Part shown: one piece after another, positions 8,331-16,408 of the stretch
Numbering within the stretch: position 1 is the stretch's first letter
Layout of the letters: every line of letters starts with the position of its first letter
IMG/VR virus record: IMGVR_UViG_3300037883_000122
Coordinates: 1-64,000 of that record
Direction: 5' to 3' (one strand)
Origin: a virus
DNA length: 64,000 nt
Made by a program: the position numbers and the translations under genes
The notes under the pieces: generated by a model
The model's database searches: none
What the model was told of the DNA's origin: nothing
What the model saw: only the letters and a program-made list of their open reading frames with translations

Positions 8331-10001
8331 ATGGCAGACCGTGAACTTTCTCGGCTAATTGATCTCCACACCCCCAAGCTAAACCCGGATCTCGCAAATG
8401 GACTTGCCCAAAAGCACATGCAGGATGCCGAAGGGTGGGTGAATAGCGTGTTCCGAGCGGTGGCGCAAGGGTTTCCTGATGGATTCACTTACGTAAAGGG
8501 GGAAAGATGTACACCGCAGGAAGAGTTCGACGAGGCAACTCGTAAGAAGAACAACAAGCGAATGTTCGACGTTGCCCGTTCGGACATTTACATGATGAAG
8601 TACCTCTTTCGCCATATCGATCCGAAGACCGGTAAGGTGGAAGAAATCAAACGGTATATGTATCTGCCGTTTGTGTCGGACGCAGGGGTGATCTATCTCG
8701 GCGGGTCGCGCTTTGTGATCTCGCCGATTCTGGCCGACCGAGTGATCTCGAAGGGGGAGTCCTCCATCTTCGTGAAGCTCATCCGGGCAAAGCTGACCTT
8801 CCAGCGCGAGCAGCAGCATTTCCTCGCGAACGATGTTACGGGGCGTGACTTCCGTGAGACCGTTCACGTGGCCTGGTCCTTGGTGTACAACAAGAACCAG
8901 AAGATGCAAAAGCTCAAGCCAGTGATCAAGGCGAACACGACGTTGGTCCATTACTTGCTGTGTAAGTATGGATTTGCGGAAATGTTCCAGCGCTTTGCGG
9001 GCACTGTACCGATCGTGGGAGATGCGAGCACCATCAGCGAGGCAGAGTATCCGCCAAGCGACTGGGTGATCGTGAAGACCAATACCCACACGCGCCCTGC
9101 TCGGACGTACACCCTGAAGTCCTATACGCCCACGACGATACGTCTGGCTATCCGCCGGAGTGAGTACACGCAGCAGGTCAAAAACCTGGTGTGTGGCTTC
9201 TACTATCTCGTCGATCACTTCCCCAATCGGGTGCTGCCGAAGTATATCGGTACCCTTGCGGAACCCAAGCCGCGTGAGCGTGCATTGTGGATGATCTTGA
9301 TGGGCCATCTGCTTTTCTCGAGCAACATCAACGAGGGCAAGCTCGAGGACGATATCGCTGAACACATCCGCAGTCTGGATGAGTACATCGATGAGGTGAT
9401 GAAGATCAAGTTCAAAGACATCGGCATGCCGGTGGAGGACATCTACCAGTTGTTCGGTATTGTTCTCGAGAACTTCCAAGACTGGATTCTGGCGGCTCAG
9501 GATCAGGTCTCGAGCATGTACGACAAGGAGCTGTCGGTCCTCTACTACGTGCTGGATGAAATCACCAAGCAGATCAACAAGTTCTACTTCAAGCTGAAGG
9601 CGGCTTCGAAGAAGGAACTGAACGCGAAAGAAATCACGACCATGATGAACCAGACACTCCGGACCGGTCTGGTGTATTCGATCACCAAGAAGCACGGTGA
9701 GGTTTCGACTATTTCGTGCCCCGGCGACAATAAGGCGTTCAAGACGACCGCCCAGTTGGTGCCACAAACGAGTTCCAGTCGTCAAACGGGGCGGAAGGAC
9801 AACGCGGCAATCAGTGACCCGACCAAGCAGATCCACATCTCGGTGTGTGAAGTCGGTGGCTACGCGAATCTGCCGAAAAGCGATCCTTCCGGACACGCAC
9901 GTCTGAATCCGCATTTGCATACCGATGCGAAAGGCGTGGTGTTACGCGATCCGGGACTCATTGAGTTGCTGGACCAAACGCAGCAGAAGTTGAAGCAGTA
10001 A
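8331..10001 (+). CDS. RNA polymerase beta subunit, N-terminal part (phage multisubunit RNAP)
   Basis: 556 aa. Residues about 113-145 (YLPFVSDAGVIYLGG, then RFVISPILADRVI) match the conserved bacterial RpoB stretch with [22 protein letters not shown]. Near the C-terminus, DPTKQIHISVCEV and DPSGHARLNPHL sit where RpoB has [21 protein letters not shown], so the protein appears to end in the fork region and the rest of beta must come from another gene. phiKZ-like phages split beta and beta' over several genes, and from memory phiKZ gp123 is a beta N-terminal part of the non-virion enzyme a few genes after the capsid gene. It would transcribe middle and late genes in the infected cell. The ribosome site before ATG 8331 is weak. 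Confidence 0.75.
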   Translation: MADRELSRLIDLHTPKLNPDLANGLAQKHMQDAEGWVNSVFRAVAQGFPDGFTYVKGERCTPQEEFDEATRKKNNKRMFDVARSDIYMMKYLFRHIDPKTGKVEEIKRYMYLPFVSDAGVIYLGGSRFVISPILADRVISKGESSIFVKLIRAKLTFQREQQHFLANDVTGRDFRETVHVAWSLVYNKNQKMQKLKPVIKANTTLVHYLLCKYGFAEMFQRFAGTVPIVGDASTISEAEYPPSDWVIVKTNTHTRPARTYTLKSYTPTTIRLAIRRSEYTQQVKNLVCGFYYLVDHFPNRVLPKYIGTLAEPKPRERALWMILMGHLLFSSNINEGKLEDDIAEHIRSLDEYIDEVMKIKFKDIGMPVEDIYQLFGIVLENFQDWILAAQDQVSSMYDKELSVLYYVLDEITKQINKFYFKLKAASKKELNAKEITTMMNQTLRTGLVYSITKKHGEVSTISCPGDNKAFKTTAQLVPQTSSSRQTGRKDNAAISDPTKQIHISVCEVGGYANLPKSDPSGHARLNPHLHTDAKGVVLRDPGLIELLDQTQQKLKQ

Positions 10002-10095
10002 GGACCTGGCTGGGCCAGCCACTCAAAACAGCAATAATCTTTCAAACTAACCTCGCGGGGACGCTCGCGGGGGAAAAAACAAGGAATCAAACGCC

Positions 10096-12171
10096 ATGGT
10101 GAATTTACAAGGTGGTCAGCTGCCTGCAGACCCGTACAACGCGGAACGGCAGCCTCTGCAGGGTATCTCGATCGGTAATCCCCCATTCGTCCCGCAGTTC
10201 AATGCGCCGGGATTCATGGGTGATCTGATCCCTGTGATTGCTGGTGCAATTGCGACGGACATTCAGGAGAACGCGCTGCGCACGCCCGCGCGCATGTTCA
10301 CGTATAACCTGGTGTCGCGCAACGCCTTCCAGAACGAAATCTTTGCAGGTCTCGTAATCGGAGTGACGGACTGGGTCTGTCTGGCGCTGGCAGATCGTAA
10401 GTTCCAGAACCCAGAACAAGCAGCGCAGGCACTCGTGCCGAAGATGGTCGAGATGTTCGTGGCCATCCAGATTCTGCAGTACCAGGAGTTGCAGAAGGAC
10501 TGCCCGCCGCAAGCGCAGCAGACCGTCGAGAACCTGGGTCGGATCTGGACCGAGTTGCAAAACGAAATCCCGCAGTTCAAGGCATCCAATGTCTACGCGC
10601 AGATGATGCAAGGCGGCTTCGGCGGCGGGAATGTCGGTGGTGGTTGGGTGCAGCAACAGCAAGGCAACCGTTGGGGTGGCGGTGGTCAGGCTGGTGGTCA
10701 GTGGGGTGGAGGCGGTGGTCAGAACCAGGGTGGACGTTGGGGCTCGGGTAACCAGGGCGGTGGCTGGCAGGGCAACCGTCAAGCACCACGTCAATTCACG
10801 GGGATGAACGCCGGTAACACGGGTCTGTTCACGGGCGGTGGCGGCGGCACAGCCGAGGGTAGCAGCTCGGATCGCTTCAACACGGATCGTTTCGCGAGCC
10901 GTGGCGATGCTGCGCAACAACAGCACAAGCCGGACCCCAATTCGTCCTGGGTGCCGAAGAACGCTCCGTCGGAGAAGGTCGACAAGATGACCGTGGCGGC
11001 AACAGCGCCAGTGCAGCAGGTGGAAACGAAACCGGTGCAGAACGAGCCGGAACACATCGACACCACCAAACTGAAGTGGCGTCCGTCGTTGTCCCAGCCG
11101 TATGCGCTGGCGTACAACCCGCGTACGCAACTGATGTATCTGCAACAGCAAGCCGACGGCACTGTTCTCCAGCTCGTGAAAGAAAGGACGGAAATTCCCA
11201 TGGACCGTGAAAAGCATCGCCTACCCACAACCTTCGGTAGCGCACCGAAGAACGTCGATACCAGCAAGTCTGCCGAATCGCTCCAACGCGTGAAGGCTGG
11301 CGTGAAGGAACTGACGGCAGTGGTCGGCGACGGTGAAGCGGGCGAAGAACCGCCGAAGCGTCCGTTGGTGCAGGTGATCGAAGATGCATGGGTGCTGGAA
11401 ACGTCGGAAACCCTGGCGTGGCTGCAAGGTACCCTGAAGTGCATGGCAACGGTGAAGGACTCGCAAGTGCCGGACGTGTTCCGTGTGCGTGCGCAAGTGG
11501 CCGAGCCGTTCGTCGCAGCAGTGGACGAACGTGGTGCGATCCAGTCCTTTGCAGAAGCGAAGTCGTACTCGGAACTGCGCGAGATGATGTTGTCGGTGGA
11601 AGGTGCGATGTCGGCGGCGCTGTATCAGGCCGTCAACCTGCGCATGACCGATGTCATCAATCGCGTGCTGGGCCAGAGCCTGTCGATTCCGGATATCCGC
11701 ATCACGTCGTTCGTCGACGACGCGGAAGATGTGGGTCCGGCGATCGAGCAGTACTACGGTGATGCGTTCTCGAATGCTTTCCTGGGCAACCAGGTGAAGA
11801 ACATTCGCGCAGCGTTTGCCGAGTTCGTCACGGAAGAAGAAGAGGTGCTCCTCACGGAGAACCTGCTGATGGATCGCGAGTATTCGAAGGACAAGGGGCC
11901 GAAGATCACGTATCTCGTCGCCAACTTCACGCTCACGTATCTGAACGTGTCTGCTATCGAGCTCGAGTTGGAACTCGATCCGGCGGACAAGATTGCCTCG
12001 ATGATCACGAGCGATCTGCCGGAGTTGTACGAGCTGGCCCGCAGCATCTTCGAAGCGACGGAAGGCGAGAATTTCCATCGCCATCTGATTCGCACGGCTG
12101 ACGACCATCTGCTGGAAGTCACGCAAGGCCTCATTGGCCAGGACGTGTATCTGATCCGTAAGGTGAAGTAA
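10096..12171 (+). CDS. Gly/Gln-rich protein, probable virion protein
   Basis: 691 aa. Three parts can be seen: an N-terminal mainly helical domain (1-170); a low-complexity region (about 170-245) of G, Q, N, W and R with repeated GGGG, GGNQG and RWG patterns; and, after a linker rich in K, P and T, a C-terminal alpha/beta domain (about 390-691). No enzymatic motif is visible. The central part resembles prion-like or RGG-type sequences that drive self-association. Codon bias is strong, suggesting high expression. It sits between the RNA polymerase gene and a terminator at 12186. Function unknown. Confidence 0.7.
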   Translation: MVNLQGGQLPADPYNAERQPLQGISIGNPPFVPQFNAPGFMGDLIPVIAGAIATDIQENALRTPARMFTYNLVSRNAFQNEIFAGLVIGVTDWVCLALADRKFQNPEQAAQALVPKMVEMFVAIQILQYQELQKDCPPQAQQTVENLGRIWTELQNEIPQFKASNVYAQMMQGGFGGGNVGGGWVQQQQGNRWGGGGQAGGQWGGGGGQNQGGRWGSGNQGGGWQGNRQAPRQFTGMNAGNTGLFTGGGGGTAEGSSSDRFNTDRFASRGDAAQQQHKPDPNSSWVPKNAPSEKVDKMTVAATAPVQQVETKPVQNEPEHIDTTKLKWRPSLSQPYALAYNPRTQLMYLQQQADGTVLQLVKERTEIPMDREKHRLPTTFGSAPKNVDTSKSAESLQRVKAGVKELTAVVGDGEAGEEPPKRPLVQVIEDAWVLETSETLAWLQGTLKCMATVKDSQVPDVFRVRAQVAEPFVAAVDERGAIQSFAEAKSYSELREMMLSVEGAMSAALYQAVNLRMTDVINRVLGQSLSIPDIRITSFVDDAEDVGPAIEQYYGDAFSNAFLGNQVKNIRAAFAEFVTEEEEVLLTENLLMDREYSKDKGPKITYLVANFTLTYLNVSAIELELELDPADKIASMITSDLPELYELARSIFEATEGENFHRHLIRTADDHLLEVTQGLIGQDVYLIRKVK

Positions 12172-12185
12172 AACGTCCAACGACG

Positions 12186-12219
12186 GGTCTGGGGGGTAAC
12201 TCCCAGACCTTCTTTTTTT
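12186..12219 (+). terminator. Rho-independent terminator
   Basis: GGTCTGGG (12186-12193) pairs with CCCAGACC (12202-12209), followed by TTCTTTTTTTATGCC. This one has both a good T-run and the recurrent TATGCC tail. Confidence 0.85.
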
Positions 12220-12246
12220 ATGCCCGTGTATGCCTGAGGAGGCGTC

Positions 12247-12690
12247 ATGAATCTCAAGGTCAATGAAGATCTGGAAGCACTGAATGTCCACGATAAGCGG
12301 ATGAACGTGCTGGTGACCGGCGGTAAAGAAGATGATCGCGCTGTTATCCAGGACGTCATCTTCAACGCATTGGAAGGAGCGGGCTTTCGTAGCCTCTATT
12401 ACGAGGCGAACGCTTATAGCGCTGAACCGCCGATGGAAGTCAAGTCGATTCTGGATGCCATGAAGGAACAGAATCCTGCTTTCTTCGACATGCCGATTAC
12501 GATCGAGTCGGCGAATCGCATCTACGATACGGTAGGTGGGACTATTACCGAGGCGTGCGATTTCCCCGAGGAAGTCCCGAACAACGAAGCGTGGCAGCGC
12601 GTAACGGATCGTTTGAATCGCCTCCACGGCAACACCGACCGCGGTCCGCTCGAAATGGAAGTCAACGGCAATATCGTGATTCGCTTCTGA
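12247..12690 (+). CDS. Small alpha/beta family protein, copy 1
   Basis: 147 aa; ATG preceded by GAGGAGG. First of five paralogues between 12247 and 16363. The shared core is strand (MNVLVTGG), helix (RAVIQDVIFNALEGAGF), strand, helix ending in NPAFFDMPITI. The consensus of the family is xNPxx[FM]xxP[IV]xI after the second helix. The C-terminal ~50 residues differ from the other copies. The N-terminal strand-loop-helix resembles a degenerate P-loop without GK[ST]. Function unknown. Confidence 0.75.
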   Translation: MNLKVNEDLEALNVHDKRMNVLVTGGKEDDRAVIQDVIFNALEGAGFRSLYYEANAYSAEPPMEVKSILDAMKEQNPAFFDMPITIESANRIYDTVGGTITEACDFPEEVPNNEAWQRVTDRLNRLHGNTDRGPLEMEVNGNIVIRF

Positions 12691-12713
12691 AAGACCAAGG
12701 AAACAAGGAAACC

Positions 12714-13862
12714 ATGAAAGTCATCCCGCAGTACAGCTTGGAACACGCCGAATACTTCGTCGACGGGAAGTTCAATCATGCCGAAAACAAAACGGTCACG
12801 ACAGGTCGCTCCGTTCTCAGTGCCCCGCTCGTCATCGCGAAATCGATTCCGTTTCTCGAACTGGCCAAGACAGATCTACTGCTCGAAGAAAATGTGATTG
12901 ATTCGAAATGGGCGATCGATCCTGAGTACGTGCGGCTGGAATCGGTGGCCATCGAATTCCCTGGCTTGCCCAAGCTCATCAGTTCGCATATCGGTCTGAA
13001 TGTCGAAGAGGCGCTCTTTCGTCCGACCGCGCAACACACACCACACCACCTGCTGATCGTCAAGAAGAAGATCCCGGTGATCGTCGGTTTGTCGGAACTG
13101 GCCGCCTGCAGCAGTTACGACGATCGTGCAGCCCATGCACCGCTGCTGCAATATGCAGCCGAGCAGAACCTGCATCTGGTTTTCTCGATGGAGATCTCGG
13201 GTTCGGTGAACATAGCGACCGGCACGGTTCGTCTTTTGTCGAACTCGTTCGATCTCGTGTCGATTCTGGACCACGCAGGCAGACTGCTTGAAGCCACGAA
13301 CAGTGCAGAAATCAATAAACTGCGCGAGTACGTGAAAGACGCACATCCGCGCGGCTACTCGTTGGATGCGAACTGGCTACAGACGAACGAAGCCCAGACC
13401 TATCAGTTCGAGATGGGTGACCCGAATCCAATCGGTCGCGGCATGGCACTCCTGGTGCGCGGTTATCTGTTGTCGGCTCCTTCGGTCGGCTACGCAGCAG
13501 AGATCACCGAACCCTCGGTGAGCAAGGTCGGTGCCACCAAACTCTACCTACAGCCTGATCGTACCTCGGAACCGGAATGGTACGTGACGATCGAGGAAGG
13601 CTTTGAGTTGTCGCCGGGTGAGTGCAACATCGCGTTCCATGCTCACGGCACGGAATGGGCCAACGTACTGGACGATAACAACGAAACGATCAAGCGCTGG
13701 AAAGAGCTCGGTCGTTGGGAAAGTATCGCACCCGGCGCGTACGGTTTGTGGGTCGAAGCAATCGCGCAATTCCTGCTGGATGGCGAGGAGTATTATTTGA
13801 CGAACACGTTGCCGGATACGATTCCCGAAGGTGTGGGGTATCGCGCAACTGACAACGGTTAA
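12714..13862 (+). CDS. Partial paralogue of the major capsid protein
   Basis: 382 aa; ATG 12714 has AAGGAAACC just upstream, and a longer reading would overlap the previous gene. Residues 33-75 align without gaps to capsid residues 265-306 with about 19 of 42 identities (shared TD.LLE....DS..AIDP), and residues 153-218 align with capsid 381-446 (SM...G.VN, GY.LDA). The N-terminal third and C-terminal third of the capsid protein are absent, and residues 230-382 have no visible match. I read it as a duplicated capsid domain turned into a separate protein: a minor head, decoration, vertex or assembly protein. Its neighbours are members of the small alpha/beta family. Confidence 0.75.
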   Translation: MKVIPQYSLEHAEYFVDGKFNHAENKTVTTGRSVLSAPLVIAKSIPFLELAKTDLLLEENVIDSKWAIDPEYVRLESVAIEFPGLPKLISSHIGLNVEEALFRPTAQHTPHHLLIVKKKIPVIVGLSELAACSSYDDRAAHAPLLQYAAEQNLHLVFSMEISGSVNIATGTVRLLSNSFDLVSILDHAGRLLEATNSAEINKLREYVKDAHPRGYSLDANWLQTNEAQTYQFEMGDPNPIGRGMALLVRGYLLSAPSVGYAAEITEPSVSKVGATKLYLQPDRTSEPEWYVTIEEGFELSPGECNIAFHAHGTEWANVLDDNNETIKRWKELGRWESIAPGAYGLWVEAIAQFLLDGEEYYLTNTLPDTIPEGVGYRATDNG

Positions 13863-13895
13863 GTCAGAGACCATCCTGAAAGGAGTAAGTGACGC

Positions 13896-14297
13896 ATGAG
13901 CGCCCGTAAGAACCCTGTCCTTCCCGTGACTGTTTCGATGGCTGATAACGTGCCGAATCCGTTCGGTTACGCGATCATGGGAATCCTGCAGGCTAAGCTG
14001 TTAGCAGTGCGTTCGGTATTTCCGAACATCCAGCTGAAAACTATGTACGTGTGTGAGACGCCGGATGAAATGGCCCACACCCAGTTCTGCTTCCTGGATC
14101 TGAATCGCATGGGAGACAAAATCCCCTATGTGACGATGAGTGAGTACCAGGACCCAGACGGTGAAGTCCGCTACGATCTCTGGTTACACCAGGACGGTCG
14201 AGTGGAAGAACTCTTCGTCGAGGCGATTATCGAAGAAGTAGTTGTGGCTGCCAATACCGTCTGGACGCACCTCAAACCGCAGGCGCTCTCGAAGTAA
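13896..14297 (+). CDS. Hypothetical protein, 133 aa
   Basis: ATG with GGAG eleven bases upstream. The start (LPVTVSMADNVPNPFGYAIMGILQ) has a strand-loop-helix outline like the neighbouring family, but the NPxxFxxP motif is missing, so I do not count it as a sixth copy. The middle is strand-rich (QFCFLDLNRMGDKIPYVTM) and the end is an acidic helix. It is co-directional with the block, 33 bases after the capsid paralogue. Confidence 0.65.
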   Translation: MSARKNPVLPVTVSMADNVPNPFGYAIMGILQAKLLAVRSVFPNIQLKTMYVCETPDEMAHTQFCFLDLNRMGDKIPYVTMSEYQDPDGEVRYDLWLHQDGRVEELFVEAIIEEVVVAANTVWTHLKPQALSK

Positions 14298-14322
14298 AAC
14301 TTACGACCCCGAACCATCAGAT

Positions 14323-14351
14323 GGAGAGCGCTCCGGCGTTCTCCGTCTTAT
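14323..14351 (+). terminator. Hairpin followed by TTATG
   Basis: GGAGAGCGC and GCGTTCTCC (14323-14344) form a 9-bp stem with one G-U pair and a TCCG loop, followed by GTCTTATGAAC. There is no T-run, so termination may be partial. Confidence 0.5.
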
Positions 14352-14368
14352 GAACCCAGCGAGGAAAG

Positions 14369-14818
14369 ATGAGTCCCGAAGACATCAACATCACCGTCGA
14401 AGCCCAAGGCGCAGAAACACGCCAACTGGTTGCGAGTTTGATCTCCAACCGTCTGACGGAGGCGGGCTTCACGAACGTCGACGTGGGTCTCGCGACCCGC
14501 GAAGACAAAACGAGCACGCCCATCGCCGCGGAAGCGATGCCGTCGTTGCTCGACGCAATCAAAGAAGCCAACCCGGCTGTGTTCGCACGTCCGGTGAGCA
14601 TTCTGGCCATGCCCTTTAGCGACATCATCGACGGCGAGCGGATCGTCCACGTGGCGTTGATGAAGGATCGGTCGGATATGGAAGAAGGTCCGGAGCTGGA
14701 GCCGGGCCAAGGTCGTTTGGAAGACGGCACGATCATCGATCTGGCGACCTATGTGTCACCGGACGGAACGCGACTGGCAGAAGCTCTGATCGAAGTCGGC
14801 GCGGGTCAACACGTCTAA
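14369..14818 (+). CDS. Small alpha/beta family protein, copy 2
   Basis: 149 aa; GAGGAAAG ribosome site. Core: INITVEAQG strand, RQLVASLISNRLTEAGF helix, NVDVGL strand, SLLDAIKEANP helix, FARPVSILAM strand. The remaining ~65 residues are acidic and lack a recognised motif. Nine bases separate it from the next copy, so the two are probably co-translated. Function unknown. Confidence 0.75.
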   Translation: MSPEDINITVEAQGAETRQLVASLISNRLTEAGFTNVDVGLATREDKTSTPIAAEAMPSLLDAIKEANPAVFARPVSILAMPFSDIIDGERIVHVALMKDRSDMEEGPELEPGQGRLEDGTIIDLATYVSPDGTRLAEALIEVGAGQHV

Positions 14819-14827
14819 GGAGTACGG

Positions 14828-15439
14828 ATGGCACAGGTATCCGAACGCTTCGCTGCCCAAAAGGAACGCATCCTGGAACGTCTTCAGGAAGGCCCCTTAA
14901 CGGCATTAGAAGCCTTGGAGAATTTGGGTGTCATGCGAATGGCTGCCCGAGTTCACGATCTGCGAGCAGACGGTCATCCGATCGTTTGTGAGACTGTCGT
15001 TGTGCCTAACCGATTCTCGGAAGAAAGTCGGGTGGCACGCTACAGCTTGCAGCCCGAACAACATAATCAACCTACGAAGCAGGGAAGTAACATGAGCGAA
15101 GCACTTGACAACAATCCGACGCAAGCCGCAGGCATCATCATTGCCTCGGACAACATCAACCAGCGTCAAGCTATCTCGGTTGCCGTCAGCAAAGGTCTGA
15201 AGGACGCCGGTTTCACCAACGTCACGGTGGTGGTCGACAAGAGCGACGACCCCAGCCGGATCGACGTCACACCCGAAAATGCGGAATCGCTGCTCGGCTC
15301 GATTAAGGCCCTCAATCCCGGCCTCTTCGACGCGCCGATCAACATCCTCGCCGCAACGGGCGGTGGCGCGGGCGCAGAGCTCGTGCAGGACATCATGGCC
15401 GACGCCCAGGAAGACGGCTCGGCAGTGACCACGTTCTAA
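14828..15439 (+). CDS. Helix-turn-helix domain fused to small alpha/beta family protein, copy 3
   Basis: 203 aa; ATG with AAGGAG upstream. Residues about 5-75 look like a phage winged helix-turn-helix (LTALEALENLGVMRMAARVHDLR), of the type that controls phage or plasmid genes. Residues about 100-180 are the family core (AGIIIASDN, LKDAGFTNVTVVV, SLLGSIKALNPGLFDAPINIL). Between them, Met89 (ATG 15092) has its own good site AGGGA, so a 115-aa family protein without the DNA-binding part is probably also made. It could be a real fusion or two genes whose stop was lost. Confidence 0.75.
   Translation: MAQVSERFAAQKERILERLQEGPLTALEALENLGVMRMAARVHDLRADGHPIVCETVVVPNRFSEESRVARYSLQPEQHNQPTKQGSNMSEALDNNPTQAAGIIIASDNINQRQAISVAVSKGLKDAGFTNVTVVVDKSDDPSRIDVTPENAESLLGSIKALNPGLFDAPINILAATGGGAGAELVQDIMADAQEDGSAVTTF
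15092..15096 (+). promoter_or_regulatory. Internal start site inside the HTH fusion gene
   Basis: ATG 15092 is in frame with the longer gene (codon 89) and is preceded by AGGGAAGTAAC. It matches the usual distance and strength of real starts in this window. It would give the family domain alone. Confidence 0.5.
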
Positions 15440-15459
15440 GCAGTAATCGTCACCGGCTT

Positions 15460-15485
15460 GCCCTGCTTCGGCAGGGCAGCTATGC
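15460..15485 (+). terminator. Tetraloop hairpin terminator
   Basis: GCCCTGC-TTCG-GCAGGGC (15460-15477) is a perfect 7-bp stem with a stable TTCG loop, followed by AGCTATGCCTCTT. No T-run follows, but the TATGCC tail is present. Confidence 0.65.
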
Positions 15486-15514
15486 CTCTTTACAACGGAA
15501 ACAAGGAAAAGATC

Positions 15515-15859
15515 ATGTCTCTGGAAGAGCACGAAGAAGCCGCAGCCAGTATTGTCATCAGTGCACGCAGCAGCGACCTTGCCCAGGCTTTGGGTAAGGT
15601 TGTTGGTCATGCGCTGACGGAAGTGGGCTTCAGCAGTGTCACTGTGACCCACAGTGACGAGGAGGGCGAAGAAGCGGTCGATCAAACCGATCTGGAGCAA
15701 GGCAAGTCTTTGCTGGAAGCCATCGCGGATGCGAACCCGGATACGTTCCGTGGTCCGATTGCGATCCACAGCTTCGGCTTGAGCGATGAGACGGATATGC
15801 TCCCGCCGGAAGAATCAGCACACCTCGCCGAGATCATTGCGGAGAACGACGAGGATTAA
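15515..15859 (+). CDS. Small alpha/beta family protein, copy 4
   Basis: 114 aa from ATG 15515, chosen for the AAGGAAAA site; the frame is open upstream but crosses a terminator hairpin. Core: SIVISARSS strand, ALGKVVGHALTEVGF helix, SVTVTHS strand, SLLEAIADANP helix, FRGPIAIHSF. It is the shortest copy with little beyond the core, and very acidic at its end. Function unknown. Confidence 0.72.
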   Translation: MSLEEHEEAAASIVISARSSDLAQALGKVVGHALTEVGFSSVTVTHSDEEGEEAVDQTDLEQGKSLLEAIADANPDTFRGPIAIHSFGLSDETDMLPPEESAHLAEIIAENDED

Positions 15860-15874
15860 CCCGAGGAGAGTAAG

Positions 15875-16363
15875 ATGGAGACGCCAGTCAACATCTTGGT
15901 GGAATCACCCGATCCGCTCAAGGCGAATCTGGTTGGCAAGGCCATCGCACAGAGCCTGAGGGACAGCTATGGCTTTAACACGGTCATGCATGCCCATGTG
16001 TTGGTCGACACACCGGAGAGCCGTTCCTGGACGGTGTCGACTGCTGAGGAGCAGGAGGAGAGTATTCTGCAGGCCATGGTGAATCTCAATCCAAGCATCA
16101 TGGACACGCCTGTTACTGTCCTGAGCCGCGGCAACGACGACACGTCTGAGCCTGACATCTCCAAGATCGACCAGCTGCAAGGGCATCGTGGGATTCTGCT
16201 TCAAGGCATCGGTGACGAAGCAGTAAGCTTTGATGAGCTGCGGGAAAAGGCGTGGCAGGCGGCTCAGCCCACGCTTCGGCCGATGGTCGAGAAGTTCGCC
16301 CAGGAAATGATTGACATGTTCGATAGCTCGGGCTTGTCGGCCACCGGGGTCAAGAAGTTCTAA
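15875..16363 (+). CDS. Small alpha/beta family protein, copy 5
   Basis: 162 aa; GAGGAGAG site. Core: NILVESPDP, helix to YGFNTVMHAHV, SILQAMVNLNPSIMDTPVTVLS. This is the most divergent copy (Met replaces Phe in NPxx[FM]xxP). The C-terminal ~70 residues form extra helices. A hairpin separates it from the P-loop protein that follows. Confidence 0.7.
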   Translation: METPVNILVESPDPLKANLVGKAIAQSLRDSYGFNTVMHAHVLVDTPESRSWTVSTAEEQEESILQAMVNLNPSIMDTPVTVLSRGNDDTSEPDISKIDQLQGHRGILLQGIGDEAVSFDELREKAWQAAQPTLRPMVEKFAQEMIDMFDSSGLSATGVKKF

Positions 16364-16371
16364 TGCAGTAG

Positions 16372-16391
16372 CGGGTGGAGCAATCCACCCG
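16372..16391 (+). terminator. Hairpin between family copy 5 and the P-loop gene
   Basis: CGGGTGGA-GCAA-TCCACCCG is a perfect 8-bp stem with a GCAA tetraloop, followed by TCTTAAGGAG, which is already the ribosome site of the next gene. It may be a weak terminator or an RNA end that protects the mRNA. Confidence 0.45.
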
Positions 16392-16408
16392 TCTTAAGGA
16401 GAGAAAAG

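Noticed and set aside
12555-12713. Upstream extension of the capsid paralogue
   Set aside because: It would overlap the end of the preceding family gene, and ATG 12714 has AAGGAAACC.
13896-14297. Sixth copy of the small alpha/beta family
   Set aside because: Similar outline of the first strand and helix but lacks the NPxxFxxP motif and the second half differs.
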